Assembly (NCBI GenBank): GCA_964445985.1
Contig: CAYUMU010000122.1
Location: 1 to 14,381 of the forward strand
Source of the DNA: CAYUMU01 sp964445985
Lineage (GTDB): Bacteria > Planctomycetota > Planctomycetia > Pirellulales > S012-138
DNA length: 14,381 nucleotides
Direction: 5' to 3'
The translations under genes were made by a program, and so were the position numbers. Positions 7,071 to 14,143 of the stretch are shown piece after piece. The notes under the pieces were generated by a model. The model had not been told where the DNA came from and made no database searches. It worked only from the letters and a program-made list of their open reading frames with translations. Within the stretch, counting starts at the first letter, position 1; each line of letters begins with the position of its first letter.

Positions 7071-8005
7071 GCCGCCTTAATGCCTGGGGCGCCAGCTTTC
7101 GCAGCGAATCGGGCGAACCGGGCGAACCCAATCTCACCGAATTGAAACGGTCGCTCCGCAAGCCCCGCGCCCTGTTCAGCGCCGCTTTAAGCGTGCTCAC
7201 GGGCTGCATGGCCTTCGCCGCCCTGTTTCCGCTGTTTGCCGTGCTGTGGAAGGTGATCTACGAAGGCGGCCAGCAACTCAGCCTGGCCTCGTTCACCGAG
7301 TTGCCCCCCGGCCCCAACGAACCGGGCGGCGGATTCGGCAACGCCATCATCGGCACCCTGGTAATGGTCGGCATCGCCTCGGTGATCAGCGTCCCCTTTG
7401 GAATCATGGCCGCGGTGTTTCTCGCCGAAATCAGTCCCGATTCCACGCTCGCCAAAACGGTGCGGTTCTGCGCCAAGGTTTTGACCGGCCTGCCATCGAT
7501 CATCGCCGGCGTGGTGGCCTACGGCGCCATTGTGCTGGTCACCGGCGGGTTCTCGGCCGTAGCCGGAGGCGTGGCGTTGAGCGTGCTCATGCTGCCCATC
7601 GTGATTCTCACGGCCGAAGAAGCCATTCGCATGGTGCCCCACAAAATGAAAGAGGCCGCCATCGGCATGGGAGCCACCAAAACCCAAATGGTGTGGAAGG
7701 TCATCTTTCCCACCGCGTTTCCTGGCATGCTCACCGGCGTGATGCTGGCCGTTGCCCGCGCCGCGGGCGAAACGGCGCCCCTGCTGTTCACCGCGCTCAG
7801 CAGCGATTACTGGATTTGGTCCGGAGGCGGCTTCGATCTCATGGAACCCACCGCCTCGCAGGCCGTGCTCATTTACAACTTTTCGGGCCAGCCCTTCGAA
7901 AACCGCGTGCAAATGGCCTGGGCCTGCTCGCTGGTGCTCGTGCTGATGGTGCTGGGGGTCAACATGGCCGGACAGGCGCTCTCGCGGCGCGGCGACGAAT
8001 ACTAA
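7067..8005 (+). CDS. pstA: Phosphate ABC transporter permease PstA
   Basis: The partner of PstC in the phosphate channel. The TTG at 7067 is the best start: it has AGGAG at 7055-7059 and overlaps the pstC stop by four bases (TTGA), giving 312 aa. A later in-frame ATG would begin inside TM1. After a polar N-terminus, TM1 is MAFAALFPLFAVLWKVIY, and a short soluble region follows. The permease core is NAIIGTLVMVGIASVISVPF, TGLPSIIAGVVAYGAIVLV and LSVLMLPIVILTAEEAI. The EAA loop (KEAAIGMGATKTQM) lies near residue 196, and ARAAGETAPLLFTAL follows, as in PstA. It ends RRGDEY. A 155-base gap with a hairpin separates it from pstB. Confidence 0.93.
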   Translation: MSRLNAWGASFRSESGEPGEPNLTELKRSLRKPRALFSAALSVLTGCMAFAALFPLFAVLWKVIYEGGQQLSLASFTELPPGPNEPGGGFGNAIIGTLVMVGIASVISVPFGIMAAVFLAEISPDSTLAKTVRFCAKVLTGLPSIIAGVVAYGAIVLVTGGFSAVAGGVALSVLMLPIVILTAEEAIRMVPHKMKEAAIGMGATKTQMVWKVIFPTAFPGMLTGVMLAVARAAGETAPLLFTALSSDYWIWSGGGFDLMEPTASQAVLIYNFSGQPFENRVQMAWACSLVLVLMVLGVNMAGQALSRRGDEY

Positions 8006-8056
8006 CCACACAACAGTTAAACGCAACGAAACCACCCGACACAAACGTGACAGAAA

Positions 8057-8075
8057 TCTCCGCGGCCTGCGGAGA
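8057..8075 (+). promoter_or_regulatory. Hairpin between pstA and pstB
   Basis: TCTCCGC, GGCCT and GCGGAGA form a perfect 7-bp GC-rich stem. No T-run follows (AAAGCA instead), so it is not a normal intrinsic terminator. It could set the pstB level as an mRNA-stabilising or processing hairpin. Confidence 0.4.
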
Positions 8076-8160
8076 AAGCAATTCGCTAAAAACCAAGACT
8101 TGGGGGGCGCGGAACGAAACGGAGCGCGACCGCCTGCCCCCGCTCGGCGAAGGATGAACC

Positions 8161-8976
8161 ATGACGACCGCCCAACTCCCCGCTGCCGATCCCACCAGCG
8201 ATAACGACGTGGTGCTCGATTGCCGCATTAAGGAACTGTATTACGGCACGTTCAAAGCCGTGCGCGACGCCGATATTCCCATCAAACGTGGCTCGGTCAC
8301 CGCCTTGATTGGCCCCTCCGGCTGCGGCAAGAGCACCGTGCTCCGCTCGCTCAACCGCATGAACGACCTGGTTCGCGGCTTCCGCCTGCAAGGCCACGTC
8401 CACTTTCGGGGGCAAGACATCTACTCCCCCAGCATCGACCCCGTGGCCGTGCGGCGGCACATCGGCATGGTGTTCCAACAGCCGAACCCATTCGCGATGA
8501 GCATCTTCAAGAACGTGGCCTTCGGCCTCAAGCTGAATCGCTACCGCGGCAATATCGCCGAAAAAGTGGAAGAAGCCCTCCGCGGCGCCGCCCTCTGGGA
8601 CGAAGTCAAAGACAAACTCCGCCAGAGCGGCCTGTCGCTCTCCGGAGGTCAGCAGCAGCGGCTCTGCATTGCCCGCGCCATTGCCGTGGAACCGCAAGTG
8701 CTGCTCATGGACGAACCCTGCTCGGCCCTCGACCCCATTGCCACGCGGCGGGTCGAAGACCTGATGCACGAGCTCAAAAAGAAGTACACGATCGCGATCG
8801 TCACCCACAACCTGCAGCAAGCCAAACGCGTGGCCGACAAGACGGCGTTCCTCTACGTCGACACCACCCAGGGCGGCCGCGCTGGCTACCTGGTGGAATA
8901 CGAAGACACGCGGAAACTGTTCGACGATCCCCAACACGAATACACCAAACAATACATCCGCGGCGAGTTTAGCTGA
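8161..8976 (+). CDS. pstB: Phosphate ABC transporter ATP-binding protein PstB
   Basis: The ATPase that powers phosphate import through PstC/PstA. All ABC motifs are intact in 271 aa: Walker A GPSGCGKST (51-59), then RSLNRMNDL typical of PstB; Q-loop VFQQPNPF (Q106/Q107); signature LSGGQQQR (160-167); Walker B LLMDEPCSALD (181-191); and H-loop His216 in VTHN. The C-terminus EYTKQYIRGEFS is also PstB-like. AAGGA at 8150-8154 lies six bases before the ATG. It follows pstA on the same strand after 155 bases. Usual pst operons continue with phoU, but here the next gene is a small unknown one. Confidence 0.95.
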   Translation: MTTAQLPAADPTSDNDVVLDCRIKELYYGTFKAVRDADIPIKRGSVTALIGPSGCGKSTVLRSLNRMNDLVRGFRLQGHVHFRGQDIYSPSIDPVAVRRHIGMVFQQPNPFAMSIFKNVAFGLKLNRYRGNIAEKVEEALRGAALWDEVKDKLRQSGLSLSGGQQQRLCIARAIAVEPQVLLMDEPCSALDPIATRRVEDLMHELKKKYTIAIVTHNLQQAKRVADKTAFLYVDTTQGGRAGYLVEYEDTRKLFDDPQHEYTKQYIRGEFS

Positions 8977-9100
8977 TCGCCCAACGGCATGGATTAAGCT
9001 AAGATGCGCTGTTCGCCCACCGGCCGCTGGTAAGGGGGTGGGAAGGGCACGTTCCACAACCCGCGTGGCGGCTGTCCATCTTCGATTTCGGCGAAGTTCC

Positions 9101-9361
9101 ATGGATGAAGAAGAACGTACGTACTACACCGCCCGCCACTTGCTTCAGGCGTTGCTGCAATTCGACGACAACCTGCTCGACCTGCCGCTGGTGCTGGTGC
9201 ATGGCAAGGATCTCAACAAGCCCAACCTGGTGCAAGGGCTGATCCCCATGCCCACCCCGGTCGTCCGTTCGGTGGTGGAGTCCAAGCAACCATCGCTGCT
9301 CACGCTGGGCGAGCTCGTGGAACACATTCCCCAGGCCGACCCAGCCCGCAATGGGCAGTAA
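9101..9361 (+). CDS. Small protein downstream of pstB, function unknown
   Basis: An 86-aa open frame from ATG 9101, beginning MDEEERTYYTARHLLQALLQ. The frame extends upstream to 9038 but that part looks non-coding, so the later ATG is chosen; no strong ribosome binding site confirms it. The N-terminal half is probably helical and acidic (LLQALLQFDDNLLDLPLVLV). The second half is more open (HGKDLNKPNLVQGLIPMPTPVV). There is no signal peptide, membrane segment or motif that I recognise. It lies 124 bases after pstB on the same strand and its codon use looks like that of its neighbours. It might be co-transcribed with the pst genes. Existence is likely but not certain. Confidence 0.55.
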   Translation: MDEEERTYYTARHLLQALLQFDDNLLDLPLVLVHGKDLNKPNLVQGLIPMPTPVVRSVVESKQPSLLTLGELVEHIPQADPARNGQ

Positions 9362-9463
9362 CCGCATTCCCCAGCAAAATTTTCTTGGTCGCCCGCTAGC
9401 TGTCCACCTCAGGCAGCATTCTTCCGAACCGCAAGTCCCTTAACGCCTTAGCGCCCCACTTCC

Positions 9464-9514
9464 GCTAGCGACGCTAGCACGGCCCCGCCAGTCGAGACTG
9501 CCGCGAACGTGCTA
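9464..9514. repeat. Overlapping palindromes upstream of nrdJ
   Basis: GCTAGCG-A-CGCTAGC (9464-9478) is a 15-base palindrome. It overlaps an outer stem TAGCACG (9475-9481) with CGTGCTA (9508-9514), which encloses CAGTC-GA-GACTG (9489-9500). The two large folds exclude each other because they share bases 9475-9478. No T-run follows. Confidence 0.5.
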
Positions 9515-9879
9515 AATGGTTTCTTAACCGGGCCTTGCGCAAAACATCGAGAAACAAATTGACGGAAAGGATAGAAGCGGTAAATTCGTACCCATGCAGT
9601 CCATATGTTGTGGTTGATTAATGACTGGCTACGACATATAGTTGCAAAGCCGCCTCTGGGAGCCTGAAAAACCCTATCTAAACCTCCTGTTTTTCCTATC
9701 CGTTGCCACGCGACCTGTCCCACGAATCTTTCAGGGCGCGACACGGGATTTGCGATAGGATAGTGTACTCGCGTACATTAAACTGCGGTTGGCTAAGGTG
9801 CTCAGGTTTCTCGAAGTCGTACGTCCAAACCCGCGGTGGGAAATGCATCCCGCCGATGTTTCAATCCATGTTCCCCGAC

Positions 9880-9887
9880 AAGGAGGT
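9880..9887 (+). promoter_or_regulatory. Perfect Shine-Dalgarno site of nrdJ
   Basis: AAGGAGGT, fully complementary to the usual 16S rRNA 3' end, five bases before GTG at 9893. It decides the GTG start over the upstream extension and over the ATG at 9908. Confidence 0.85.
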
Positions 9888-9892
9888 CTGCT

Positions 9893-12800
9893 GTGTCCAC
9901 AGCCTCGATGTCTTCGCAGCCCGGTTCATCTAGAAGCTCCTCATTCGTCCAACGCCTTGGTCGAGCGGGAGGGCTGCAAATTGACTCCGTCTTTTGCCCC
10001 ACCGACGCGACCGATCCCTTCGACACCGTGGAATGGGATCTCCGCACGGCCGTGATCAAAGACGAGTCCGGGAACCCGCTGTTCGAGCAGCGCGACGCCG
10101 AAGTGCCCAAAAGCTGGAGCCAACTGGCCACCAACGTGGTGGTCAGCAAGTACTTCTACGGCGAGGTCAACACGCCCGAACGCGAAACCAGCGTGCGGCA
10201 GCTCATTCACCGCGTCAGCCGCACCATTGCCGACTGGGGCACGGCCGACGGCTACTTTGCCAGCCGCGAAGATGGCGAGCGGTTCTACCGCGAACTGACC
10301 TGGCTCTGCCTGCACCAGCACGGGGCCTTCAACAGCCCGGTGTGGTTCAACGTGGGTCTGTATCATCAGTACGGCGTCAAGGGCGCGCAGTGCAACTGGA
10401 ATTGGGACGCCGAAACCCAAATGGTTCGTCAGCCGGAAAACCCCTACGAATTTCCACAGGGCTCCGCCTGCTTCATTCAAAGTGTTGAAGACAACATGGA
10501 GAGCATCATGGAGCTCGCTCGCAGCGAGGCCATGCTCTTCAAGTTCGGGTCTGGGACGGGGACAGATCTCTCGACCATCCGGTCGCATCAGGAGAAACTG
10601 TCTGGAGGTGGCCGACCGTCCGGACCCCTTTCATTCATGCGGGTTTACGACCAGATTGCCGCCGTGGTCAAGAGCGGCGGCAAAACCCGCCGGGCCGCCA
10701 AAATGCAGTCCATCAAGGACTGGCACCCCGATGTCATGGAGTTCATCGAGTGCAAGGCCAAAGAAGAACGCAAGGCCCGCGTGCTGATCGAGAACGGCTA
10801 CGCCTCCAACTTCAACGGCGAGGCTTATAGCTCCATTCTCTTCCAGAACGCCAACCTCAGCGTGCGGGTTAGCGACGCCTTCATGGAAGCCGTGGTCAAG
10901 GATCGCACCTGGACGACCCGCTTTGTCACCGAGAACTCGGGCCAGCCGCCGGAATTTCAGGCCCGCGACATGCTCGACCGCATGGCCCAGTGCGCGTGGT
11001 TCTGCGGCGACCCCGGCGTGCAATACGACACCACCATCAATCGCTGGCACACCTGCCCCAACTCGGGGCCGATCAACGCCAGCAACCCGTGCTCCGAATA
11101 CATGTTCCTGGACGACACGGCCTGCAACCTCTCCAGCATCAACCTGATGAAGTTCCGCCTCACCGACGGCGTGTTCGACTTCAAACGGTTCCTGGCCGCC
11201 TGCCGCATTTTCTTTATCGCCCAAGAAATCCTGGTCGATCACGCGAGCTATCCCACCGAAAGGATCGCCCGCAACAGCCACATGTTCCGCCCGCTCGGTT
11301 TGGGTTACTCCAACCTCGGCAGCCTGATCATGACGGCCGGCGCGGCGTACGACTCCGACAAGGCCCGCGGCATGTGCGGCGCGATTACCGCCTTGCTGCA
11401 CGGCATGGCCAACCTCACCAGTGCCGAAATGGCCGCCGCCGTGGGGCCGTTCGATGGTTTCGAGATCAACCGCGAACCGATGCTGGCCGTGATGCAAATG
11501 CACCGCGACGCCGTCGAGCAAATCGACGACGCCTGCCCCGACTATCTCAAGAACGCCTCCCGAGAACTGTGGGACGAGGTGCTGGCCGCCGGTCGCCGCT
11601 TTGGCTACCGCAACGCCCAGGCCACGGTGCTCGCCCCCACCGGCACCATCAGCTTCCTCATGGATTGCGACACCACCGGCATCGAGCCCGATATTGCCCT
11701 GGTAAAGTACAAGCAACTCGCCGGCGGCGGCATGCTCAAGATTGTCAACCGCACGGTGCCGCTGGCCCTCAAAACCTTGGGCTACGACCAGGAAACCATC
11801 GACAGAATCATCGCCTATATCGACAAGCACGACACCATCGAGGGCTCGCCCGACCTGGACGACGAGCACCTGTCCATCTTCGATTGTGCCTTCCAGCCGC
11901 GCGGCGGCACGCGCTCGATTGTGTGGCAAGCCCACGTGCGAATGATGGCCGCCGCCCAGCCGTTCCTGTCGGGCGCCATCAGCAAAACGGTGAACATGCC
12001 GGCGGAGATCACCCCGGCCGAAATCGCGGGCGCCTACCTCGAAGGCTGGCGGTTGGGGCTCAAGGCCCTGGCCATTTACCGCGACGGCTCGAAAGAAAGC
12101 CAGCCGCTCTCCACCAGCACCGAAGGCGACAAGGCCGCGGCCAAGCAAAAAGCGGCCCCGCGGCGAGAACGCCTGCCCGACACCCGGCAATCGCTCACCC
12201 ACAAGTTCGACGTCTCGGGCCACGAAGGTTACCTCACCGTGGGCCTGTACGACGACGGCCGCCCCGGCGAGGTGTTCATCACCATGGCCAAGGAGGGCAG
12301 CACGGTCGGCGGGTTGATGGACTGCTTCGGCACGGCCATTTCCATGAGCCTGCAATATGGCGTGCCGCTGGAAGTGCTGGTCAACAAATTCTCGCACACC
12401 CGGTTCGAGCCGATGGGCTTCACCAAGAACCCCGAGATTCGCATCGCCAAGAGCCTGGTCGATTACATCTTCCGCTTCCTCGGCATCATGTTCCTGCCCG
12501 GCTTCCGAGAGGCCAACGCCTCGCTCAGCGGCATCGGCGACAAGAAGAAAGAGGAGACCGCCGCCGCGGAAGATTCCTCAAACCCTAAGCCGGCGGCCCC
12601 GGTCAAGAAGACTGGGAGCCGCGAAGTTGCCAGGCTCGACAGCACCAAAGCAGGAACCGCCAAGGCAGAGACGGCCAAAGCCGACCCGAGCAAGCCACAA
12701 CCGCACCTGCCGCTGACCAGCCGCAACACCGGCGTGAGCGGCAATGTAAAAAATGGCGATGCCAAGAATGGCGCAACCAAGAACGGAAATGGGCATCACC

Positions 12801-12997
12801 CGGCCACCGCGACCCCCACCAAATCGATCGCCGTCAAATCGATCGCTGCCCAATCGGCCGAGCCCGATAACCCTCAAAGCCTGTACGCCAGCTTCCAGGT
12901 AGACGCTCCCAGTTGCGACAACTGCGGCAGCATCACCGTCCGGGCCGGCAACTGCTACCTCTGTTACAACTGCGGCAACAGCCAAGGTTGCTCGTAA
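9893..12997 (+). CDS. nrdJ: Vitamin B12-dependent (class II) ribonucleoside-diphosphate reductase
   Basis: Reduces ribonucleotides to deoxyribonucleotides using adenosylcobalamin as radical source, so it needs no oxygen. The GTG at 9893 with a perfect AAGGAGGT upstream gives 1034 aa. There is no N-terminal ATP cone. The catalytic barrel shows the expected cysteines: C193 in GSACF, C400 in NPCSE (N398 and E402 flank the thiyl cysteine), and C411 eleven residues further. FGSGTGTDLSTIRS and LAPTGTISFLMDCDTTGIEP are further class II blocks. A TSCPD-type domain follows (about 775-880: GYLTVGLYDDGRPGEVF, GGLMDCFGTA). Residues 883-1000 are a Lys/Ala/Asn-rich linker of low complexity. The C-terminus is zinc-ribbon-like, with C1008, C1011, C1021, C1024, C1027 and C1033. 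Monocistronic by appearance. Confidence 0.96.
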   Translation: MSTASMSSQPGSSRSSSFVQRLGRAGGLQIDSVFCPTDATDPFDTVEWDLRTAVIKDESGNPLFEQRDAEVPKSWSQLATNVVVSKYFYGEVNTPERETSVRQLIHRVSRTIADWGTADGYFASREDGERFYRELTWLCLHQHGAFNSPVWFNVGLYHQYGVKGAQCNWNWDAETQMVRQPENPYEFPQGSACFIQSVEDNMESIMELARSEAMLFKFGSGTGTDLSTIRSHQEKLSGGGRPSGPLSFMRVYDQIAAVVKSGGKTRRAAKMQSIKDWHPDVMEFIECKAKEERKARVLIENGYASNFNGEAYSSILFQNANLSVRVSDAFMEAVVKDRTWTTRFVTENSGQPPEFQARDMLDRMAQCAWFCGDPGVQYDTTINRWHTCPNSGPINASNPCSEYMFLDDTACNLSSINLMKFRLTDGVFDFKRFLAACRIFFIAQEILVDHASYPTERIARNSHMFRPLGLGYSNLGSLIMTAGAAYDSDKARGMCGAITALLHGMANLTSAEMAAAVGPFDGFEINREPMLAVMQMHRDAVEQIDDACPDYLKNASRELWDEVLAAGRRFGYRNAQATVLAPTGTISFLMDCDTTGIEPDIALVKYKQLAGGGMLKIVNRTVPLALKTLGYDQETIDRIIAYIDKHDTIEGSPDLDDEHLSIFDCAFQPRGGTRSIVWQAHVRMMAAAQPFLSGAISKTVNMPAEITPAEIAGAYLEGWRLGLKALAIYRDGSKESQPLSTSTEGDKAAAKQKAAPRRERLPDTRQSLTHKFDVSGHEGYLTVGLYDDGRPGEVFITMAKEGSTVGGLMDCFGTAISMSLQYGVPLEVLVNKFSHTRFEPMGFTKNPEIRIAKSLVDYIFRFLGIMFLPGFREANASLSGIGDKKKEETAAAEDSSNPKPAAPVKKTGSREVARLDSTKAGTAKAETAKADPSKPQPHLPLTSRNTGVSGNVKNGDAKNGATKNGNGHHPATATPTKSIAVKSIAAQSAEPDNPQSLYASFQVDAPSCDNCGSITVRAGNCYLCYNCGNSQGCS

Positions 12998-13070
12998 AGA
13001 AGCATCGATCATTTACTTCCCGATTGTTTCTATGCACATGGTTCCACATAAGTCGCGCAGCGACCTCTAT

Positions 13071-13109
13071 CTCCCTCCCCCTCGATGGGGGAGGGCCGGG
13101 GTGGGGGTG
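13071..13109 (+). repeat. GC-rich REP-like palindromic repeat, copy 2
   Basis: CCCTCCCCC (13073-13081) and GGGGGAGGG (13087-13095) form a perfect 9-bp stem with loop TCGAT, followed by a G-rich tail. It matches the layout and orientation of the element at 1499-1537. It starts 73 bases after the nrdJ stop and has no T-run. Confidence 0.72.
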
Positions 13110-13163
13110 CCGCGGCGGTATAGATCCCACTATTTCAATCCGTCTCGATCGTGATTCATGAAT

Positions 13164-13204
13164 CGGGAAGTTATTTTTCGCCGGCCCCGAAAAACAACTT
13201 CCCG
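13164..13204 (+). repeat. Long near-perfect palindrome, possible nrdJ terminator
   Basis: The 17-base arms CGGGAAGTTATTTTTCG (13164-13180) and the matching right arm (13188-13204) pair at 16 of 17 positions around a 7-base loop. TTTTGC follows directly, so it could end nrdJ transcription 167 bases after the stop. A decayed relative at 13346-13379 suggests a dispersed repeat rather than a dedicated terminator. Confidence 0.7.
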
Positions 13205-13250
13205 TTTTGCAGTTCGCATCCACGCCGATGCTAATTGTAGCGCCGCATCC

Positions 13251-13310
13251 GCCGCGACTGGATTCCCGCCCCCGTCTTCACGAGGGCAGGCTCTTCGCGG
13301 GAATGACGGG
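13251..13310 (-). repeat. Dispersed ~60-base inverted-pair repeat, copy 2
   Basis: Read on the minus strand this matches 3476-3534 almost base for base, from CCCGTCATTCCCGCGAAG to CCAGTCGCGGC. The differences are a 2-base insertion (AG) after GCGAAG and one G fewer in the G-run. Confidence 0.88.
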
Positions 13311-13345
13311 TTCGCGAGCGATAAAAGAGTTTCAATGACTATCCA

Positions 13346-13379
13346 GGAAGTTAATGATCGACGCCTCCGAAAAGACTTC
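13346..13379 (+). repeat. Decayed relative of the 13164-13204 palindrome
   Basis: It begins GGAAGTTAATGATCG and ends CCGAAAAGACTTC. The order GGAAGTTA / TCG / CCGAAAA / ACTTC is the same as in 13164-13204, but only short outer arms (GAAGT/ACTTC) still pair. Confidence 0.5.
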
Positions 13380-13386
13380 GGTGTGC

Positions 13387-13414
13387 CATGCTTACGCCCA
13401 CTGGCGTAAGCATG
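13387..13414. repeat. Perfect 12-bp stem-loop
   Basis: CATGCTTACGCC (13387-13398) and GGCGTAAGCATG (13403-13414) pair perfectly around the loop CACT. No T-run follows on either side. It lies in the repeat cluster and is probably another dispersed element. Confidence 0.65.
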
Positions 13415-13533
13415 CAATGCGGGAAGCAAATGAACCCCACGATGAGCCTGATCCCCAAACGTAAGCAGGGCTACGATTGCCACCAAGAGCGATTATCGTA
13501 AGGGATCGGTCCGCATTGTGGCAGGAAGAACGC

Positions 13534-13596
13534 ATGCCCTACATCTACTCGGCGAATAGCGAGGCATTTGATGGAAAAATACGTGCCTACTCCTGA
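13534..13596 (+). CDS. Possible 20-codon leader ORF overlapping the next gene
   Basis: ATG at 13534 opens MPYIYSANSEAFDGKIRAYS and stops at 13594-13596, overlapping the start of the 13571 gene in another frame. AGGAAG lies seven bases upstream, a better ribosome binding site than that of the larger gene. It could couple translation. It may also be chance. Confidence 0.2.
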   Translation: MPYIYSANSEAFDGKIRAYS

Positions 13597-14143
13597 AGAA
13601 ATCGAACGAGAACTTCGCAATTGGTTTGAGGCAGAACTTCCCGGAAGAATCGAACGGCGACTGGGATCACAGGTACATTCACCCATTCCCCTGGATTTCT
13701 TTAGTGCAGCTTCATCCGAGTGCCGGGAACTGTTCGTGAATGGCAATTTTTACGGCTGTATCACCCTCTCGCAGTCGGTTGCGGAAGGACTGGCGAAGTT
13801 CATTGCAGCACGGTCCAAATTATCGGTTGTGGAGGATTTTGGTCAGCAGATCAATATTTTGCAGGGCAAGAATGTCGAACGCATGATTTCCAAGGACGCG
13901 TATGCAGCGTTCCGTCGTATCCACGGCACCGATCGAAATGACTTCCACCATCTGAACAAAGAAATCGAGCAGGATTGGCGAGAGTTGGAGAAACGCGCAA
14001 AGGCATGTATTGAGGCACTATACGCTATCGAATCGGAGGTGTTCGCGATCGAATGGGACAACGGCAAGATAATAAGGGTCCAGCCCAAATATTGGCCTGA
14101 GCCGGCCGACAACGGAGACATGCTGGTGTTCATCCGCAGTTAG
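13571..14143 (+). CDS. HEPN-like domain protein, function unknown
   Basis: A 190-aa soluble, mostly helical protein with no signal peptide. The ATG at 13571 has GAGG at 13561-13564; a TTG directly before it is also in frame. The centre (FVNGNFYGCITLSQSVAEGLAKFIA) looks like a HEPN-type helix with small and hydrophobic residues. Near residue 122 is R-N-D-F-H-H (R122 to H127), which fits the HEPN R-[N/D/H]-x-H ribonuclease pattern, within a region of long helices (KEIEQDWRELEKRAKACIEALYAI). HEPN proteins often act as RNases in toxin or defence systems, or as dimeric helper domains. The tail (EWDNGKIIRVQPKYWPEP) is unfamiliar. Codon use is less GC-rich than in the pst and nrdJ genes, and it follows a repeat cluster, suggesting acquired DNA. 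No antitoxin partner is visible. The HEPN assignment rests on the motif only. Confidence 0.72.
   Translation: MEKYVPTPEEIERELRNWFEAELPGRIERRLGSQVHSPIPLDFFSAASSECRELFVNGNFYGCITLSQSVAEGLAKFIAARSKLSVVEDFGQQINILQGKNVERMISKDAYAAFRRIHGTDRNDFHHLNKEIEQDWRELEKRAKACIEALYAIESEVFAIEWDNGKIIRVQPKYWPEPADNGDMLVFIRS

Larger units (their letters stand above)
9362..9892. other. Spacer and leader upstream of nrdJ
   Basis: No gene is supported in these 531 bases. They hold a structured element at 9464-9514 and a short inverted repeat TGTAC-TCGC-GTACA at 9764-9777. The nrdJ ribosome binding site lies at 9880-9887. I looked for a cobalamin riboswitch (B12-box sequence) and for a full NrdR box and found neither. 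The nrdJ promoter is probably in 9650-9790, but I cannot place it. Confidence 0.55.
12998..13570. other. 573-base spacer packed with repeats
   Basis: Between nrdJ and the next gene lie five palindromic elements: 13071-13109, 13164-13204, 13251-13310, 13346-13379 and 13387-13414. The remaining 13415-13533 shows nothing I can name. Small open frames here translate the repeats on both strands and are not genes. Confidence 0.65.

Noticed and set aside
8080..8157. GGGGGG and CCCCC runs before pstB as a possible terminator or dispersed repeat
   Set aside because: No T-run follows and the pairing is interrupted by a long mixed loop; I have no second copy in the window to call it a repeat.
8086..9102. 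338-codon open frame antisense to pstB
   Set aside because: pstB on the plus strand has every ABC motif; the antisense frame is explained by the high third-position GC.
9600..9660. ACATATAG stretch that recalls an NrdR box upstream of nrdJ
   Set aside because: Only about half of the consensus positions match and there is no second box at the usual spacing.
9362..9892. Cobalamin riboswitch ahead of the B12-dependent reductase
   Set aside because: No B12-box sequence or the expected multi-stem layout could be found by eye.
10631..12397. 588-codon antisense and 532-codon same-strand open frames inside nrdJ
   Set aside because: Both are shadows of the NrdJ frame, which carries the catalytic cysteines; the same-strand one is rich in Arg/His/Pro as expected from a shifted GC-rich frame.
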